This document shows, in pieces, positions 47,340 through 58,169 of a DNA stretch of 64,000 nucleotides; the stretch's first letter is position 1; every line of letters starts with the position of its first letter. The stretch lies in contig MCGT01000004.1 in NCBI GenBank assembly GCA_002104935.1, forward strand, positions 310,001 through 374,000, in the 5' to 3' direction. The notes beneath the pieces are model-generated. The model saw only the letters and a program-made list of their open reading frames with translations. It had not been told where the DNA came from and searched no databases. Position numbers and translations under genes: made by a program. This DNA comes from Hesseltinella vesiculosa (Eukaryota > Mucoromycota > Mucoromycetes > Mucorales > Cunninghamellaceae).

Positions 47340-48445
47340 AAAGGGGTGAGAAGTGCAGACGGCCAACATGGAGACTGAACGTGTGGGTGATACAGTGACA
47401 TCATCGAAACAAACACCGAACAGTCATCGTACAAAAGACAACATCCCTGGATTCCCTGTTGCCGTGCTTCGTGGAGCAAGGGGCGTTGCTAAATTAGGAA
47501 AGTCGTGAACCTGGTTAAAAAAAAAAAATAAAAAAGTCGCGTGATGGATGATTCTATTAAAATTTTCACCTGTCCATTGTAAGAGACCGGCGTTTGTTTT
47601 ATTCAAAAGTGGTTTTTTCTTGCCAAGAAGCATAGTGCATGGGTGTCTTGGTTTTTTCTTTTGGCGTGGTGCATCTGACTATTTTTTTTCGCAAGCCCGC
47701 AAAGGCGTCCGCTACTGACATTGCCGAAATAAATCACATCTTGCAATGGTATGGCATTCACGCGTACAATAACTGCTTTACCATCATCATCATCTTATTA
47801 TTCTTTTTTTTTCGTGATCTTGAAATAACCAAGCTTGCTTGTCACATGCTGGTCTCGCGCACCTGAGAGCTTCAGACAGCGTTGGCCCATGGACAAATTT
47901 GGAGAAAAGAAAAACCAACCTCCGCTTCATCGAGATGTGATGGCCACTACGATCAAAATTAAGTTTGATCGTTGGTTTCCTTTCCCTTTTCCTCATTTTT
48001 TTTATCTTGTTTGAAAAAAATCTGAAAAACTGGCGTGACAAAACTGCCACAATCTTATTTTTGGCCACACACATGAATGAGAACCCCTTTACGAATTTTT
48101 TTTTTGAGTTTGAACGGCCATGCCAAATGCGGGCATGTTCAAGTGTCCGCGCCACGTTTTTCATCCAACATTGCAACCAAAAATCTATTTTTAATGTGTG
48201 TTTAGGGATCATGACATAGTATTATTTTTATTGTGAACAGGGAGGCAAAGAAAAAAAAATAGAATAATAATAATAATAATAATAAAGCATAAATGATTTT
48301 TTTTTTCCAGAAAAAAAAGAGGGCCTGTATTTACATGAGAGTCGGATCTCACAAAAAAAAAAAAAAAGAGAGAGATGTGGGCAAAGATAAATAAATTCGA
48401 AGTATGGACATAATGAATCAGTTGGATGAAGGTCAGGGCATGTCA
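47340..48445. other. intergenic region with (TAA)n microsatellite
   Basis: About 1.1 kb without a supported gene. It has several T/A homopolymers and a TAA trinucleotide array at 48263-48284. Frames at 47639-47866 and 47965-48219 (+) are Phe/Leu-rich by low complexity. Confidence 0.4.
48263..48284. repeat. (TAA)n microsatellite
   Basis: Seven consecutive TAA/ATA units, in the 3' flank of the zinc-finger gene. Confidence 0.9.
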
Positions 48446-49579
48446 TCATAGAGTCATGGATTTGGGTTTGTTGGCGTCGGCTTGCTTCTTTCTGTTTTTT
48501 CGTTGAAGGGAGGAGCAGCCGGGATAAGCGTCAGGCTTCTTATTGTCGACAGAGGGAGACCATTTCTGATGGCGGTTGAGAGCATCTTGACGAGCAAAAC
48601 CCTTGAGACAAAAGACACAGATGAAAGGCTTGACACCCATGTGAAGTTTTGAGTGGCGATTGCGATCGTGCTGGCGTGCAAACTTCATGTCACAGTGAGG
48701 GCAGTCAAAAGGCTTTTCGTTGGTATGGGTGCGTCGGTGGGATTTCAAGTTGTAGGGGCGGGTGAAGGTTTTGTTGCAATCAGGAAAGTCGCAGTGGTAA
48801 ACAGGAGGAGGACGTCGGGAAGGGCGAGCGGTGGGCTGGGTGACATTAGAGACGGAAGAGGTGGGGGTGGGGACGGAAGTCATGGACGAGGCAGAGGAGG
48901 AGGTGGAGGTGGAAGGAGCCGAGGGGTTGGGCTGGATGAGGCCGGGAGGTGGAGGCGTGGTGAGGGAGGAGCGATGGTGGAGAAGATGGGGTGAGTAGGC
49001 AAAGCTACCGAGCTGGCTGGCATAGGGCACGGGCTTTCGGCGAGAAAACTTCTTTTCTTCGCTGGGGGAGCCTAGAGGCGTGAGCTGGGCCAGGTCGCCG
49101 AGAGGCAGGGCGGAATGAGACATGGAAGGGGCTGAGACCGGCTCGTATTGGTTGAAATGAGAAGGATGATGGATGGACGAACGCACAATGGAGACAGGAG
49201 GAGGCAATGGGGCGGAGGTGATGACAGGTGGAGGTAGTTCTTGGGTTGGATGGGGAGGGTGGTAGGCCGAGTAAGGGTAAGGAGGACCAGATGGGGACAT
49301 CAAGGGGTCCATGTCCAAATACGATTCTAACCAGGTCCAGCCTTGTTGATCAGCGGTGGAAAAGACAGGCTGTTCTTGCTGAGGGGGAGCGTAACCATCC
49401 ACGGACGAGGTGTAGGGCGAATATGGGCTCATAGTGGATTCTTGCTGAGGAGAGGATTGAGGGGTGCTGCTATGGCTGGTGAATGGAGAGGCGGTGTTGA
49501 TAGACAATGGCGACGAAATATAACAAAAGTTGGGTTCAATGGAAATATCAAAATCAATGCAAAATTCTTGTTGATTCAT
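48446..49579 (-). CDS. C2H2 zinc-finger transcription factor, Crz1-like
   Basis: Single exon, 377 residues from [17 protein letters not shown] (49579). An in-frame ATG at 49660 would add 27 hydrophobic residues and is less likely. The long N-part is Ser/Pro/Thr-rich. Near the C-terminus are three fingers: [21 protein letters not shown]...[20 protein letters not shown]...H and [19 protein letters not shown]. The third lacks the usual second His, and a distant Cys (AYPGC) may be the fourth ligand, as in Crz1-type factors. Crz1 relays calcineurin/calcium signals. Pro/Ser motifs near the N-terminus could be docking sites, but I see no definite PxIxIT. Naming is by finger similarity only. Confidence 0.65.
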   Translation of the reverse strand: MNQQEFCIDFDISIEPNFCYISSPLSINTASPFTSHSSTPQSSPQQESTMSPYSPYTSSVDGYAPPQQEQPVFSTADQQGWTWLESYLDMDPLMSPSGPPYPYSAYHPPHPTQELPPPVITSAPLPPPVSIVRSSIHHPSHFNQYEPVSAPSMSHSALPLGDLAQLTPLGSPSEEKKFSRRKPVPYASQLGSFAYSPHLLHHRSSLTTPPPPGLIQPNPSAPSTSTSSSASSMTSVPTPTSSVSNVTQPTARPSRRPPPVYHCDFPDCNKTFTRPYNLKSHRRTHTNEKPFDCPHCDMKFARQHDRNRHSKLHMGVKPFICVFCLKGFARQDALNRHQKWSPSVDNKKPDAYPGCSSLQRKNRKKQADANKPKSMTL

Positions 49580-50018
49580 TCTTTCGATGGTGACATATAA
49601 TGCTTTGGAGAAGACAAGCGCAAGAAGGAAGAGCTGGAAAAGAGGTGGAGAATTAAACAAAAAAAAATAAAAAGGAGCGTAGAAAAGGATCAGGAAAAGG
49701 TGCGTTGTATTTATATACGATGGTAGGGATTCGTTTCATGTAGAACAATTTGCCACAATGCTTCACCTTCTTGACATTTGTAAAAAAAAAAAAAAATAAA
49801 GTTGAACGCCACAAGAGTCCCATGCATGATTAAAAAAAGGACAGGCCAGCAGTCGTCCATTGTGCACTGCTGGCTCTCGGATTTGGTGACACTAAAACGA
49901 AGTTTTGAAGACAGTGGGACAAAAAGTTTAATTGATCTATTTTATTTCTGTTGCCGACGATCAAAAAATTAAAAATAGCAGCAGCAGGTTTCTAGGAGAG
50001 GAGGCACAGCAAACATTC
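49580..50018. other. promoter side of the Crz1-like gene
   Basis: It includes AT-rich DNA and an A14 run near 49783-49796. It runs up to the stop of the LAM1/SIP3-like gene. Nothing else supported. Confidence 0.35.
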
Positions 50019-53000
50019 TCAAAGCAGCTGATCCAGTTCCACTTGCACTTCCTGACAGAGCTGCTTGGTGGAATGCAGCTGATCCTCTGTGTCTGCGAAG
50101 CATCGTACGCGCTGGTCCAGTAGCCAATTCCAATATTCACTTTCAAGCAATCGCTGATCCATGGTGTTGAGCAGTCGAAAGGACGTCAGCAGCTCATAAC
50201 GCAGAGCTGCCAGTTGTTCTCGAGTATAGATCAGCTCAGCTGCCATGAGACGATGGCGCACATTCACCCAATGATACTTCCATCCAATCATATCCGATCT
50301 TGACTTTTTGAAAATTTGGTACACACTAGAAAAATAAAAAAATTCCCAATTTGAGATCATTCCTTTTTTTTCTTCTTATTTGGCCACATCCCATTTAAAT
50401 TGATTGCGTTGATCGCTTCTTGCTCCTTATATGTTCCCCGCTTTTGCCCAACCTTTACGTCTGTCATTCTGGCTGTCTCTCTCTCTCTCTCTTTTTTTTT
50501 TTTTTACCTGGAATTAGATTGATCCATCGGTTTGCCATTGACAAGAGGCTCCAGGTCGGTGAGCTGAACAGCACGCCAGGTCATTTTGGGCCCGAAATTA
50601 TCGGGCAAAGATGCTGAGCGATGGTAGAATTTGCCAGATATGAGCAACATTGATAATAACACCAGGAACATTGCCACAAGCATGAGAGGAGACGTGGAGG
50701 TGAGGCTGAATAGAGTGGTACAGAGGGTGGCCCATGTGACATTGGGTGCTTCTTTGGTGTCACTTTGTTTTCGCCGATGGTGCGGATTTTCAAGTGGAGC
50801 TCGTTGTGCCAACTCCTCTTTGGTGGTGCGACGCGTGGATTTCTTTTTGGAAGTAGGGTGGTCTTTTGGCGTGGCTAATTGTTCGACAATGGGAACCAAT
50901 GTGTTGATGGTTTCTGCCATCCCTTTCATGGCCGCCTTGTTGACCATGCCTTAAAAAAAATGTAAATGAAGTGCTGCGGCGATCCCCCCAGTGGATTTAC
51001 CTTTGACCATGATACTTTTCAACCATTTCACGCCAATGTAGCAAGCCAAACGACAGGAAGTGGGCGAGATGTAGGTGATGCAGAGCTTGATGATGGGTAT
51101 AAATGCATCAGCGTAGGGCAGGTTGGGCGCTTTTGTTTCGGTGGTGATCACATATCGCCTTTTGAAATCCAAAGAAATTTCATTTTACTGCGCCTCTCTT
51201 TTTTTCATGTGCCTACCTTCCCAAATCTTCCTTGACGATTGTTTGCGTTTCAATGACTTCGGTTTCCTTGGATTTGACTATGTTATATATGGAAATAAAG
51301 ATCGTGAGTCAAAGGGGGACTATCAGGAGCTCCTTACCCATGGGGTTGGTCACCGGCATCGTATAAGTCAACACTCGCTGTTTGACGCCATCGCTGTTGG
51401 CTTCCCATGGCGTCCATGTCGGCTCTAATAAGATGGCCAGATGGAAAAAAAAAGAAGCATTATTTTCTTCTGGCCTCGCTGCCTCTCCTCTCGTTTCCCC
51501 CCCCCCCAAAGGAACTTGCCTGAATTGCCTTTCTTTTTGTTCAAGTTGGACCAAAGCCGGTGGCTGGAAGCATCCTCCACCATGGCGACGAACAGGTCCT
51601 GGGCACTGATCTGCAAATCAAGGTCGGCCTCTATCTTATCCAGGTGGTCATCACATTCACACTGCACAGGTAGTTCGGTTGGCGGCTTCAGACGGACAGC
51701 TGTGGAGGAGTGGTGTTGCAATGCAGCTTGGGGTGCGTCTGGATGGCTGGCAGAGGAAGAGGAGGTCGAGGGCGTGATGGCATGGCCGTCCAAACCTCTG
51801 GCCGGACGTAGCTGCTGTGATTTGATGGTTTTGGCAGCATTTTCTCGTGCACACTCCATGGCGGCCGTCAGGGCATCGGTGGCAGGGGAGGAGCTGAGTT
51901 TGGTGACGTCGGAGATCGAGGATGACGAGGCGTTGTCGTCGCTGGGATGTTCAGAAGAGGAGGTGTTATCCACAGACGACCGCTGTTGCACTTGGACAGT
52001 GACCGGTGTCACAGTGGGTATAGTGGTACTAAAAGTGGTGACATGACTTGTTGGGGGCACCGTGCGCACCTTGCTCAGGTGTGTGTTGTAAATGGCATCG
52101 TACAACGATTGGGTATCTTGCTTCTATGAATAGAAAAAAAAAAGATGAGGCGTTTCCTTCTCCATCCAAGAAGAAACTTACTGCGGTGCCTTTAGCGCTT
52201 TCGATGGCCAGGCGAATACGCTCGCCAATAAGTTCAGCAGGTTCCAGCCATGTCCCAAAGCAAAAAGTGCGAATAGGATTGGGTTTGGCATTGATATACA
52301 TCAACATGCCTTGCGATTTGGCGGAGAGGACTTTTTCCAGCCGGATGGATTTGATGTTTCGCAAAGGAATGACGACCTAATTACATGAAAGTGAGCAATC
52401 CGATGCTTTTTTTTTTTTTTTTTTTTGAAAAATAATAGTAGGTTACAGCATTGACGCAATTGAGCCATCGGCAACTGTAGAACCAAAGACTTTTCTGGGT
52501 CAAATAGACAACACCATGGTAGCCGTTGCCATTCTGCGTCAGGCAGACTTCGTTTTCCTGCAATCCCACATCATCCAAGCAATCACCATCGGCCATGACC
52601 ATTTCATTTGGATGCCGATAGAGCGAGGAGGAGAAAACTAAGACATACACGTGTGAAGGAGGGCTAACTCGATATTTAATTCAGCTTACCTTGGAGCACA
52701 ATTTCGTCGATGGGAACCCCGGCAAAATAGCGACGCAGTTCACGATTGCTTTCTTGCAATGCCTCCGTATATCGATCTAGAGTGACGTCGGGGACGGACT
52801 GCTCGAGCTTGTTAGGCCAAATGATATGGTAATCAGGTTCGGATGCTGATGGCGCCTTGATGATCCAGCCATTGTCTGGGGTGGTATCCATCGTGCCGGG
52901 TGAGAGTGCGCTGATGAGCCAGGGCATGGACCAGGCAGCCGGCACGGACGGTGGTTGGTGAGAGCGTCGGGAAGCTGCCTCGGATACAGCTTCAGAGGGC

Positions 53001-55155
53001 GCGGTGGATTTGATCGAGGCCAAGGAGGTGGTGGAGCCATGGGGTGAGGAGGATTTGGCGGTGAGGAGGTCGTCGCTGTTGCCAGTGGGAGGGTCGCTGG
53101 CGGAGACGGAGGAGGTTGAAGGCAATGGCGGCAATGGCAAGTTGGGCAGTGGGCTGTCGTCTTCTTTGGGATGGGCATGGGTCAGTAAAAGGTCGGTCAG
53201 GACGGACATGGTGGTGTTGTCGACTTGTAAGTGCTTTTGGGCCACCGGGTCGGTCTTTTCAACAGACGAGGAGGGTGAGAAGACTGGAAAAACGGTGGAC
53301 ACAGCCACAAGGGTGCTGGTGTCACCCATGTCGTCAGTGCGGGTGACGACATGGGCCTGTGGTGACAGCAGAGGATAGGGCGTGCTGGCGGTCGGTGTCA
53401 GCTCAGACGTCGGGGTCGCTGTTGTTGGTGAGTCTTGCGTCAGGGCTTTTTCTTTTTCTTGTTCTAAAGCCCAAATCCATTGCTGCATGTCGCTGTCCGT
53501 CTCCGCTTGGAGCAACATGGAGCTACCGATGGAAAAAAAAAAGTAAGACGGAGTGCTGTTTTTTGGGAGGGGGGGGGTCTTTTTCGTTACCTTCCGTCGG
53601 TGGAGGTGACCTCAAAGCAATAGCGACGATCAATGTCGGTGTACACGCGGCAGTGGCTTGATTTGACCGAGATACGGTCGCCCATGACAACACAGCCCTT
53701 GCGTTTGTTGACTGTGCTGGTAAAGACAGAGCCGAACCAGCCGTTTTTAAGGAAAAACCAACGGCGCACCCACGTAGAGCGGGCAGATTTGCCAACGGTT
53801 TGGCGATAAAAGAGATAGCCTTGCTTGGCACCGTTGGAGGCAGACGGGATGGTAGGTGGAGGCGAGGCAGGCATATCACCATCGGCTGAGTGGAATGAAT
53901 CTGCAGAATTGTTGTTGATGGCCATCATCTGATCATTGCTCGTGGTCGAGTAGCGTTTCAAGGAGCGGTGCGGTCGAAGGTGTCGGATTTGTACATCTTC
54001 AAAGGCCTTGGTGGCCAATTCCATGTGTTCCAGCTGAAAGGCAAACACGCTTTTGCTCTAACAAGGAAAAGGGACGTCAGTTGAAGATGTCCCGGTCGGG
54101 GACCTGGATTACCTCTTCCAGCCATTGGCGCCAGCCAGGGATTTTGGTGCGAAGGGCATTGGTGGTTTGCATCGAGTTGTCAAGGGTATCCAAGTGATCC
54201 ATGACGGCATAGGTGAAACATTGAATCAGGGTCTGTTCCACGGTGGATTTGAAGCGGGTGAGGTCAAAGTAGAATGTGCGGCAGCCACGAAGAAAGGATT
54301 TCTGGACATCGAACAGCTGAAAGGCGTCTTCTCGCAGCGAGCTGGGCTCTTTTTGTTTGCTGAGGATGCTGTAGCGAGTGAGGTGGTTTTCGTACTTGTC
54401 CAGGTTTCTGTCAAATTGTCGCCGTGCATCCTATGAAGAGGTTGATGAATTCAAATGGGGACCAATATATCCATATATAGCGGCGTGCTCTTATTTTATT
54501 TTTTTTACAGCTTTTACTATCTTACCTTGAAATCTTTGATATCGGTTTTGAGTAGTGCCTGGAGTGGTTGTAATACAGTTTCATCTAGATTTTCCACCTG
54601 TTTCAATCATTCCATAAAAAAGCAAGAAGGTGAGTTGGCCATGTCAATAGGAAGAGATACGCCTTTGTTTATGTGTTTAAGGGTCATGCAGGGAAACTTT
54701 ACCAATTTCATCTTTGCCTGGAGATCACTCTGCAGCACGGTGGTAAAAGCGCTACTGACCGGGTCGGCCACTTGGACGTCTGAATAGTGAAATAATAATA
54801 AATACCGTAAGCACACGTCTGAATGCCTTGGTCAAACGTACTAATGAGGGCATCGTCCATGTTGCTGAGGACAAGTTGTTTACAAAGCAAACTGGCTTGG
54901 GTGTTGACCTCTATCATGGCGAAAAAGGTGCCCATGAGAAAAAAAAAAAGCTGAAGTCACTGCAAACTTACTTGAAAGGGCTTCCAAGTAATAACGCAAG
55001 GTGCGGACAAAGGTGTCTAACCACTTTTCAAAGGCGTCGATTTGCTCCTCAACATGGATGACGTTGGCACGCCAGACGGGGGTATCGAGAATGATATCTT
55101 GCAAAGTCATAAGTTTTGTTGGACATGATACAATGTAAGGTTGTTGGTTTGTCAT
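50019..55155 (-). CDS. BAR-PH-GRAM-VASt membrane protein (LAM1/SIP3/YSP1 family sterol transporter)
   Basis: About fourteen exons, roughly 1,400 residues. Starts MTNQQPYIVSCPTKLM at 55155. The N-terminal BAR-like helical domain (FEKWLDTFVRTLRYYLEAL; DARRQFDRNLDKYENHLTRY) is followed by a PH domain (KQGYLFYRQTVGKSARSTW, CFEVTSTDGR, DMQQWIWALEQEK). A Ser/Pro linker leads to a GRAM-like part (NGYHGVVYLTQKSLWFYS, VVIPLRNIKSIRLEKVL). A VASt domain follows (DLFVAMVEDASSHRLWSNL, KQRVLTYTMPVTNPMGK), then a transmembrane helix (LMLVAMFLVLLSMLLISGKF) and a short coiled tail. This order defines the ER-plasma-membrane contact-site sterol transporters Lam1/Sip3 and Lam3. Exon count is approximate. Confidence 0.85.
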
Positions 55156-55398
55156 TGTGGTTCTATTTGATAAGAAGCATGTAAAATGGAAAGGCGTAAA
55201 CAAGCTTAAAGAAGAACAAGGAGAAAAAAAAAAAAACGAAAAGAGGTTTCAAAAAAAGGAAGCCTGCTGGTTCTTTTTTTGCCGTTTTCAGCTGCGGTTT
55301 TTCTGCATTGTGGACCAAAATGACGGACTGCCGGGAGCCTTTCTGTTTTTTTTCTGCTGTTCAGAAAAACACAGTGGTTTTTATTTTCAATAGTAAAT

Positions 55399-55844
55399 TT
55401 AGGCTTCTAGCAGCTTCTTGAGAGTGCCATTACCGTTGGCGGCTTGAACATTGTCGTTACCACCGATATGTTGCTGCTTAACAAACACGTTGGGGACAGT
55501 ACGCTGACCAGTCTTGGTCAAGAGATAGTTTTGAATAGCAGAGCCATCATCTACATTCTTGGGTGAGTCGCCTTTTTTTTTCTGTTGTGCAAATCAATGC
55601 TACTCACTGCGAGTGTCTAATTCAATAATGGTGGCATCTTGGCCCAACTTCTTAAACAGGGTCTTGGTGGAAGTGCAGTAAGGGCAGTAGGTCTTGGAGA
55701 AGATCACGATCTATCAACAAGACGAGTGAGCCAATGAAGAAAAAATAGACGTAAAACCAGTCAAACACTAACCTTGTTGTTAGCAATGAGTTCTTCGACG
55801 AGTTGTTCAATTTCAGCCATATTGACAGAGACGCTGCTTCCCAT
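55399..55844 (-). CDS. dithiol glutaredoxin
   Basis: Three exons (55844-55773, 55710-55608, 55571-55399) give 115 residues. The active site KTYCPYCTST is the classic dithiol CPYC. RTVPNVFVKQQHIGG supplies the cis-Pro TVP and the glutathione-binding GG(N)D that follows. The acceptor for the last exon is AAAAG at 55572, the only one that keeps the frame (TRSDSPKNVDDGS). No presequence is visible, so it is likely cytosolic. Glutaredoxins reduce disulfides and protein-glutathione adducts. It shares a divergent promoter with the DUF3759 gene. Confidence 0.93.
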
Positions 55845-56283
55845 AAAATTGATAATGAAATAAAAAAGAAACAAAAAAACCAAAGCCGTCGTGCGTTTTT
55901 CTATTGTTTTTTCGGCTGAATAAGCTGGCTTTCGAATGACGCCATGGGTTGCTGACTACTGCTTCTCTTCTTCTGTTGCAAGCTGTTTATCTTTTTAAAC
56001 TATTTTTCTTTTTTCCCCCTCTCTCCTTTCATGTCTCTTTCCATCCAGTGGGGTTGTTTTTGGTTTTTGTGCCTCATCCTTCGGTTCTGAAACGAGAAAA
56101 AGGAAAAGATAGGCCCGCCTGTGAGAATCCATCGACGTTGGCTGTGTGTCACCGGAGAGTTCTCTAAAAACGGAAAAGCGTGCCAAGCAAAAAATAAAAA
56201 TGCCTCTTCGGGAAAAAGTATAAAAGGGGCATCCTTTCGCGTCTCTGTTCTTCTTTTCCTTACAAAACTACACAACTATCAAA
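55845..56283. promoter_or_regulatory. divergent promoter of glutaredoxin and DUF3759 genes
   Basis: The 439 bases between outward-facing starts of two genes from stress-related families. A TATA box serves the plus-strand gene. Frames inside this interval are not supported as genes. Confidence 0.5.
56219..56226 (+). promoter_or_regulatory. TATA box of the DUF3759 gene
   Basis: tataaaag lies 58 bases upstream of the end of the leader/first coding exon at 56284-56285, followed by a pyrimidine-rich leader. Spacing fits a transcription start near 56250. Strong TATA boxes are typical of highly induced genes. Confidence 0.6.
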
Positions 56284-56715
56284 ATGTAAGTGTTCTTTGG
56301 CCCTGCAATGCTGGAATGGTGCTAAACTTCTTTTTTTATAAAGGGGTTTCGGAGACATGTTCAGCAGCCAAAACGAAGAATTCAACAACGCCCCTCACAA
56401 GGCTTCGTTGAGCCATGAACTCTTGGCTGGTGCTGCCGCTTTTGAAGCTAGCAAGGCCTACAACGACCACTGCGCTAAGAATGGCAAGCCTGCTAGCCAC
56501 GCCTTGGCCAAGGAACTCCTTGCTGGCTTCGCTGGTGCTGCCGTTGACCGCATGTAAGTGACAAGAGAGTCGAGTCAGTGAAATCTCACCTTGTGATTTT
56601 TTTTTTCAGGGTTGAAACCAAGGGCTTGGACTTCATTGACAAGAAGAAGGCTGAACGCCACGCCCGCGAACAACTTGATCAACACTTTGTTGAAGAAGAA
56701 TACAACCGCTACTAG
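56284..56715 (+). CDS. DUF3759 (CipC-like) protein
   Basis: Coding parts 56284-56285, 56344-56553 and 56610-56715 give 105 residues. The start codon is split by the first intron: AT, then GTAAGT...AAAG, then G of GGGTTTC. The protein reads MGFGDMFSSQNEEFNNAPHK, AGAAAFEASKAYNDHCAKNG and LLAGFAGAAVDRM/VETKGL, and ends EEEYNRY. The AAAFEAxKAYE core and the alanine-rich helix with D.ETKGLD are hallmarks of DUF3759/CipC proteins, small soluble fungal proteins induced by stress or antibiotics. The function is unknown. Codon usage looks optimised, in line with high expression. Confidence 0.85.
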
Positions 56716-58169
56716 ATCTCTGAGTGATGGAGCTCTCTACCAATGTATTTCCCCAATTTTTTTTATTTTTTTCTGTACTATGTAACGGGCTTGCCTATTG
56801 TTATTAAACATTATTTTTAAAACGCAAACATGTTCTCACGAAGGATAAGAGACTTATCCACCGAGCAGAGGAGGAATCACCTCCTTCCTCCTGCTCCTCG
56901 GCGTGGCATTTTTTATTTTTTTTACGTGTTCATCAATCTTCATCTCGACGCTTCTCGTCCACTCTTTCACGGCGATCCTTGGCCACCTCGACATGAAACT
57001 TGGCAAAAGATCAACGGAGAAAGAAATACGTCTTCATCACTGGTGGTGTTTCTCATGCACGATCAACTTCAGCTGGATCTTACTGGCACAAACATCTTCT
57101 GCACGTGCCTCCAATTTGCTGTTGATCGAAAAGGAACATTAACCTTTTTTTGGCTGTTACCCCGACTACGCCAGCAAGCTGGAACACGCCCAAACAAATT
57201 CCTTTTGGGAGCACGCTATTTTTTTTGTCGACCTGCGTGGGATACGAATCAAGTGATCTCCTCCCACATCAGCATTCCTCTTTTGTTTCATTGTCATTGG
57301 CGCATCTCATCCTGGAGCACCTCCACAGGCGCGACACCATCTCAGATTAACTTTTTTTTGGCAAGCCAGCGACGACGAAAAAAAAAAAAGCTTGTTGGAC
57401 GAACGGATAAGCGCCCAGTGAGTGCCGCACCCAACATAGGCACATTTGCGTAGCACAATCACATCTGTAACTGCTGCCAACCATGAATTGTTTGCATAGT
57501 CAGTTTAGACACGCCAGCTCCCACGCCAACCATAGCTCCAGTCTCCAAACCCTCCTCACAGATGAGATGCCATCCTTTAATCCATTGCACCAAGTGCCGC
57601 TCGTTGCCTCAAATTTTAGGGTGAACCTGCTTTTGAAAATAAAAGCATATCATAACATTTTTGAGCTAATAAATCTTCAACGTGCCTTGTGAAGACGAGC
57701 AAACGACAAAACTAGATGCCCTTGGTTTCCTAGGGCGAGCGGATTTTGAAATGGGTATTTTCTTTTTTTGGGAGGTCCAAAAAAGCTAATGGACTTGATA
57801 TACACCCATGCAAAATGCCGTGTTGATTGCTCCACCCGAAAATAATTCATTACGTTTTACTAATAATAAAAACCAAAGTAGTCGCTTTTAGACTGGGACT
57901 GCGTATTTTTAGTGTTCAGGAGGGGAAAAAAATGAAACAGGTTAGAAACCGTAGCTAGCCTTCCAGCCATTTCCTCCGGGGTGAATCAACTTGTGCGTGA
58001 TTAAGCACTGTGTTTTTTTTATCTGCGCAAGCGTAGTTTTTTTTTTTTATAGCATCCACTCAAAACGTGGATATTACCATTTGATGCTTTTATAAAAGTA
58101 AGCATCACTCAGTGGTTGTTTGTTCTTATTCTCTAACCTGTTTGTCCTTTTTCGTAATGACTGACCTTT
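56716..58169. other. long region without a supported gene
   Basis: A 207-codon plus-strand frame (56830-57453) and overlapping frames are present, but I find no domain, and several pieces are low in complexity (FYFFYVF, RRRKKKKL). One register contains KYVFITGGVS, faintly like the CTP-synthase N-terminus, but nothing else of that enzyme follows. T/A runs interrupt it. It is probably decayed sequence next to the Fanzor relic. Confidence 0.35.

Noticed and set aside
56830..57453. 207-codon open frame, and a KYVFITGGVS stretch recalling CTP synthase
   Set aside because: Only about ten residues fit; the next conserved CTP-synthase blocks are absent in any frame, and the long frame has no domain.
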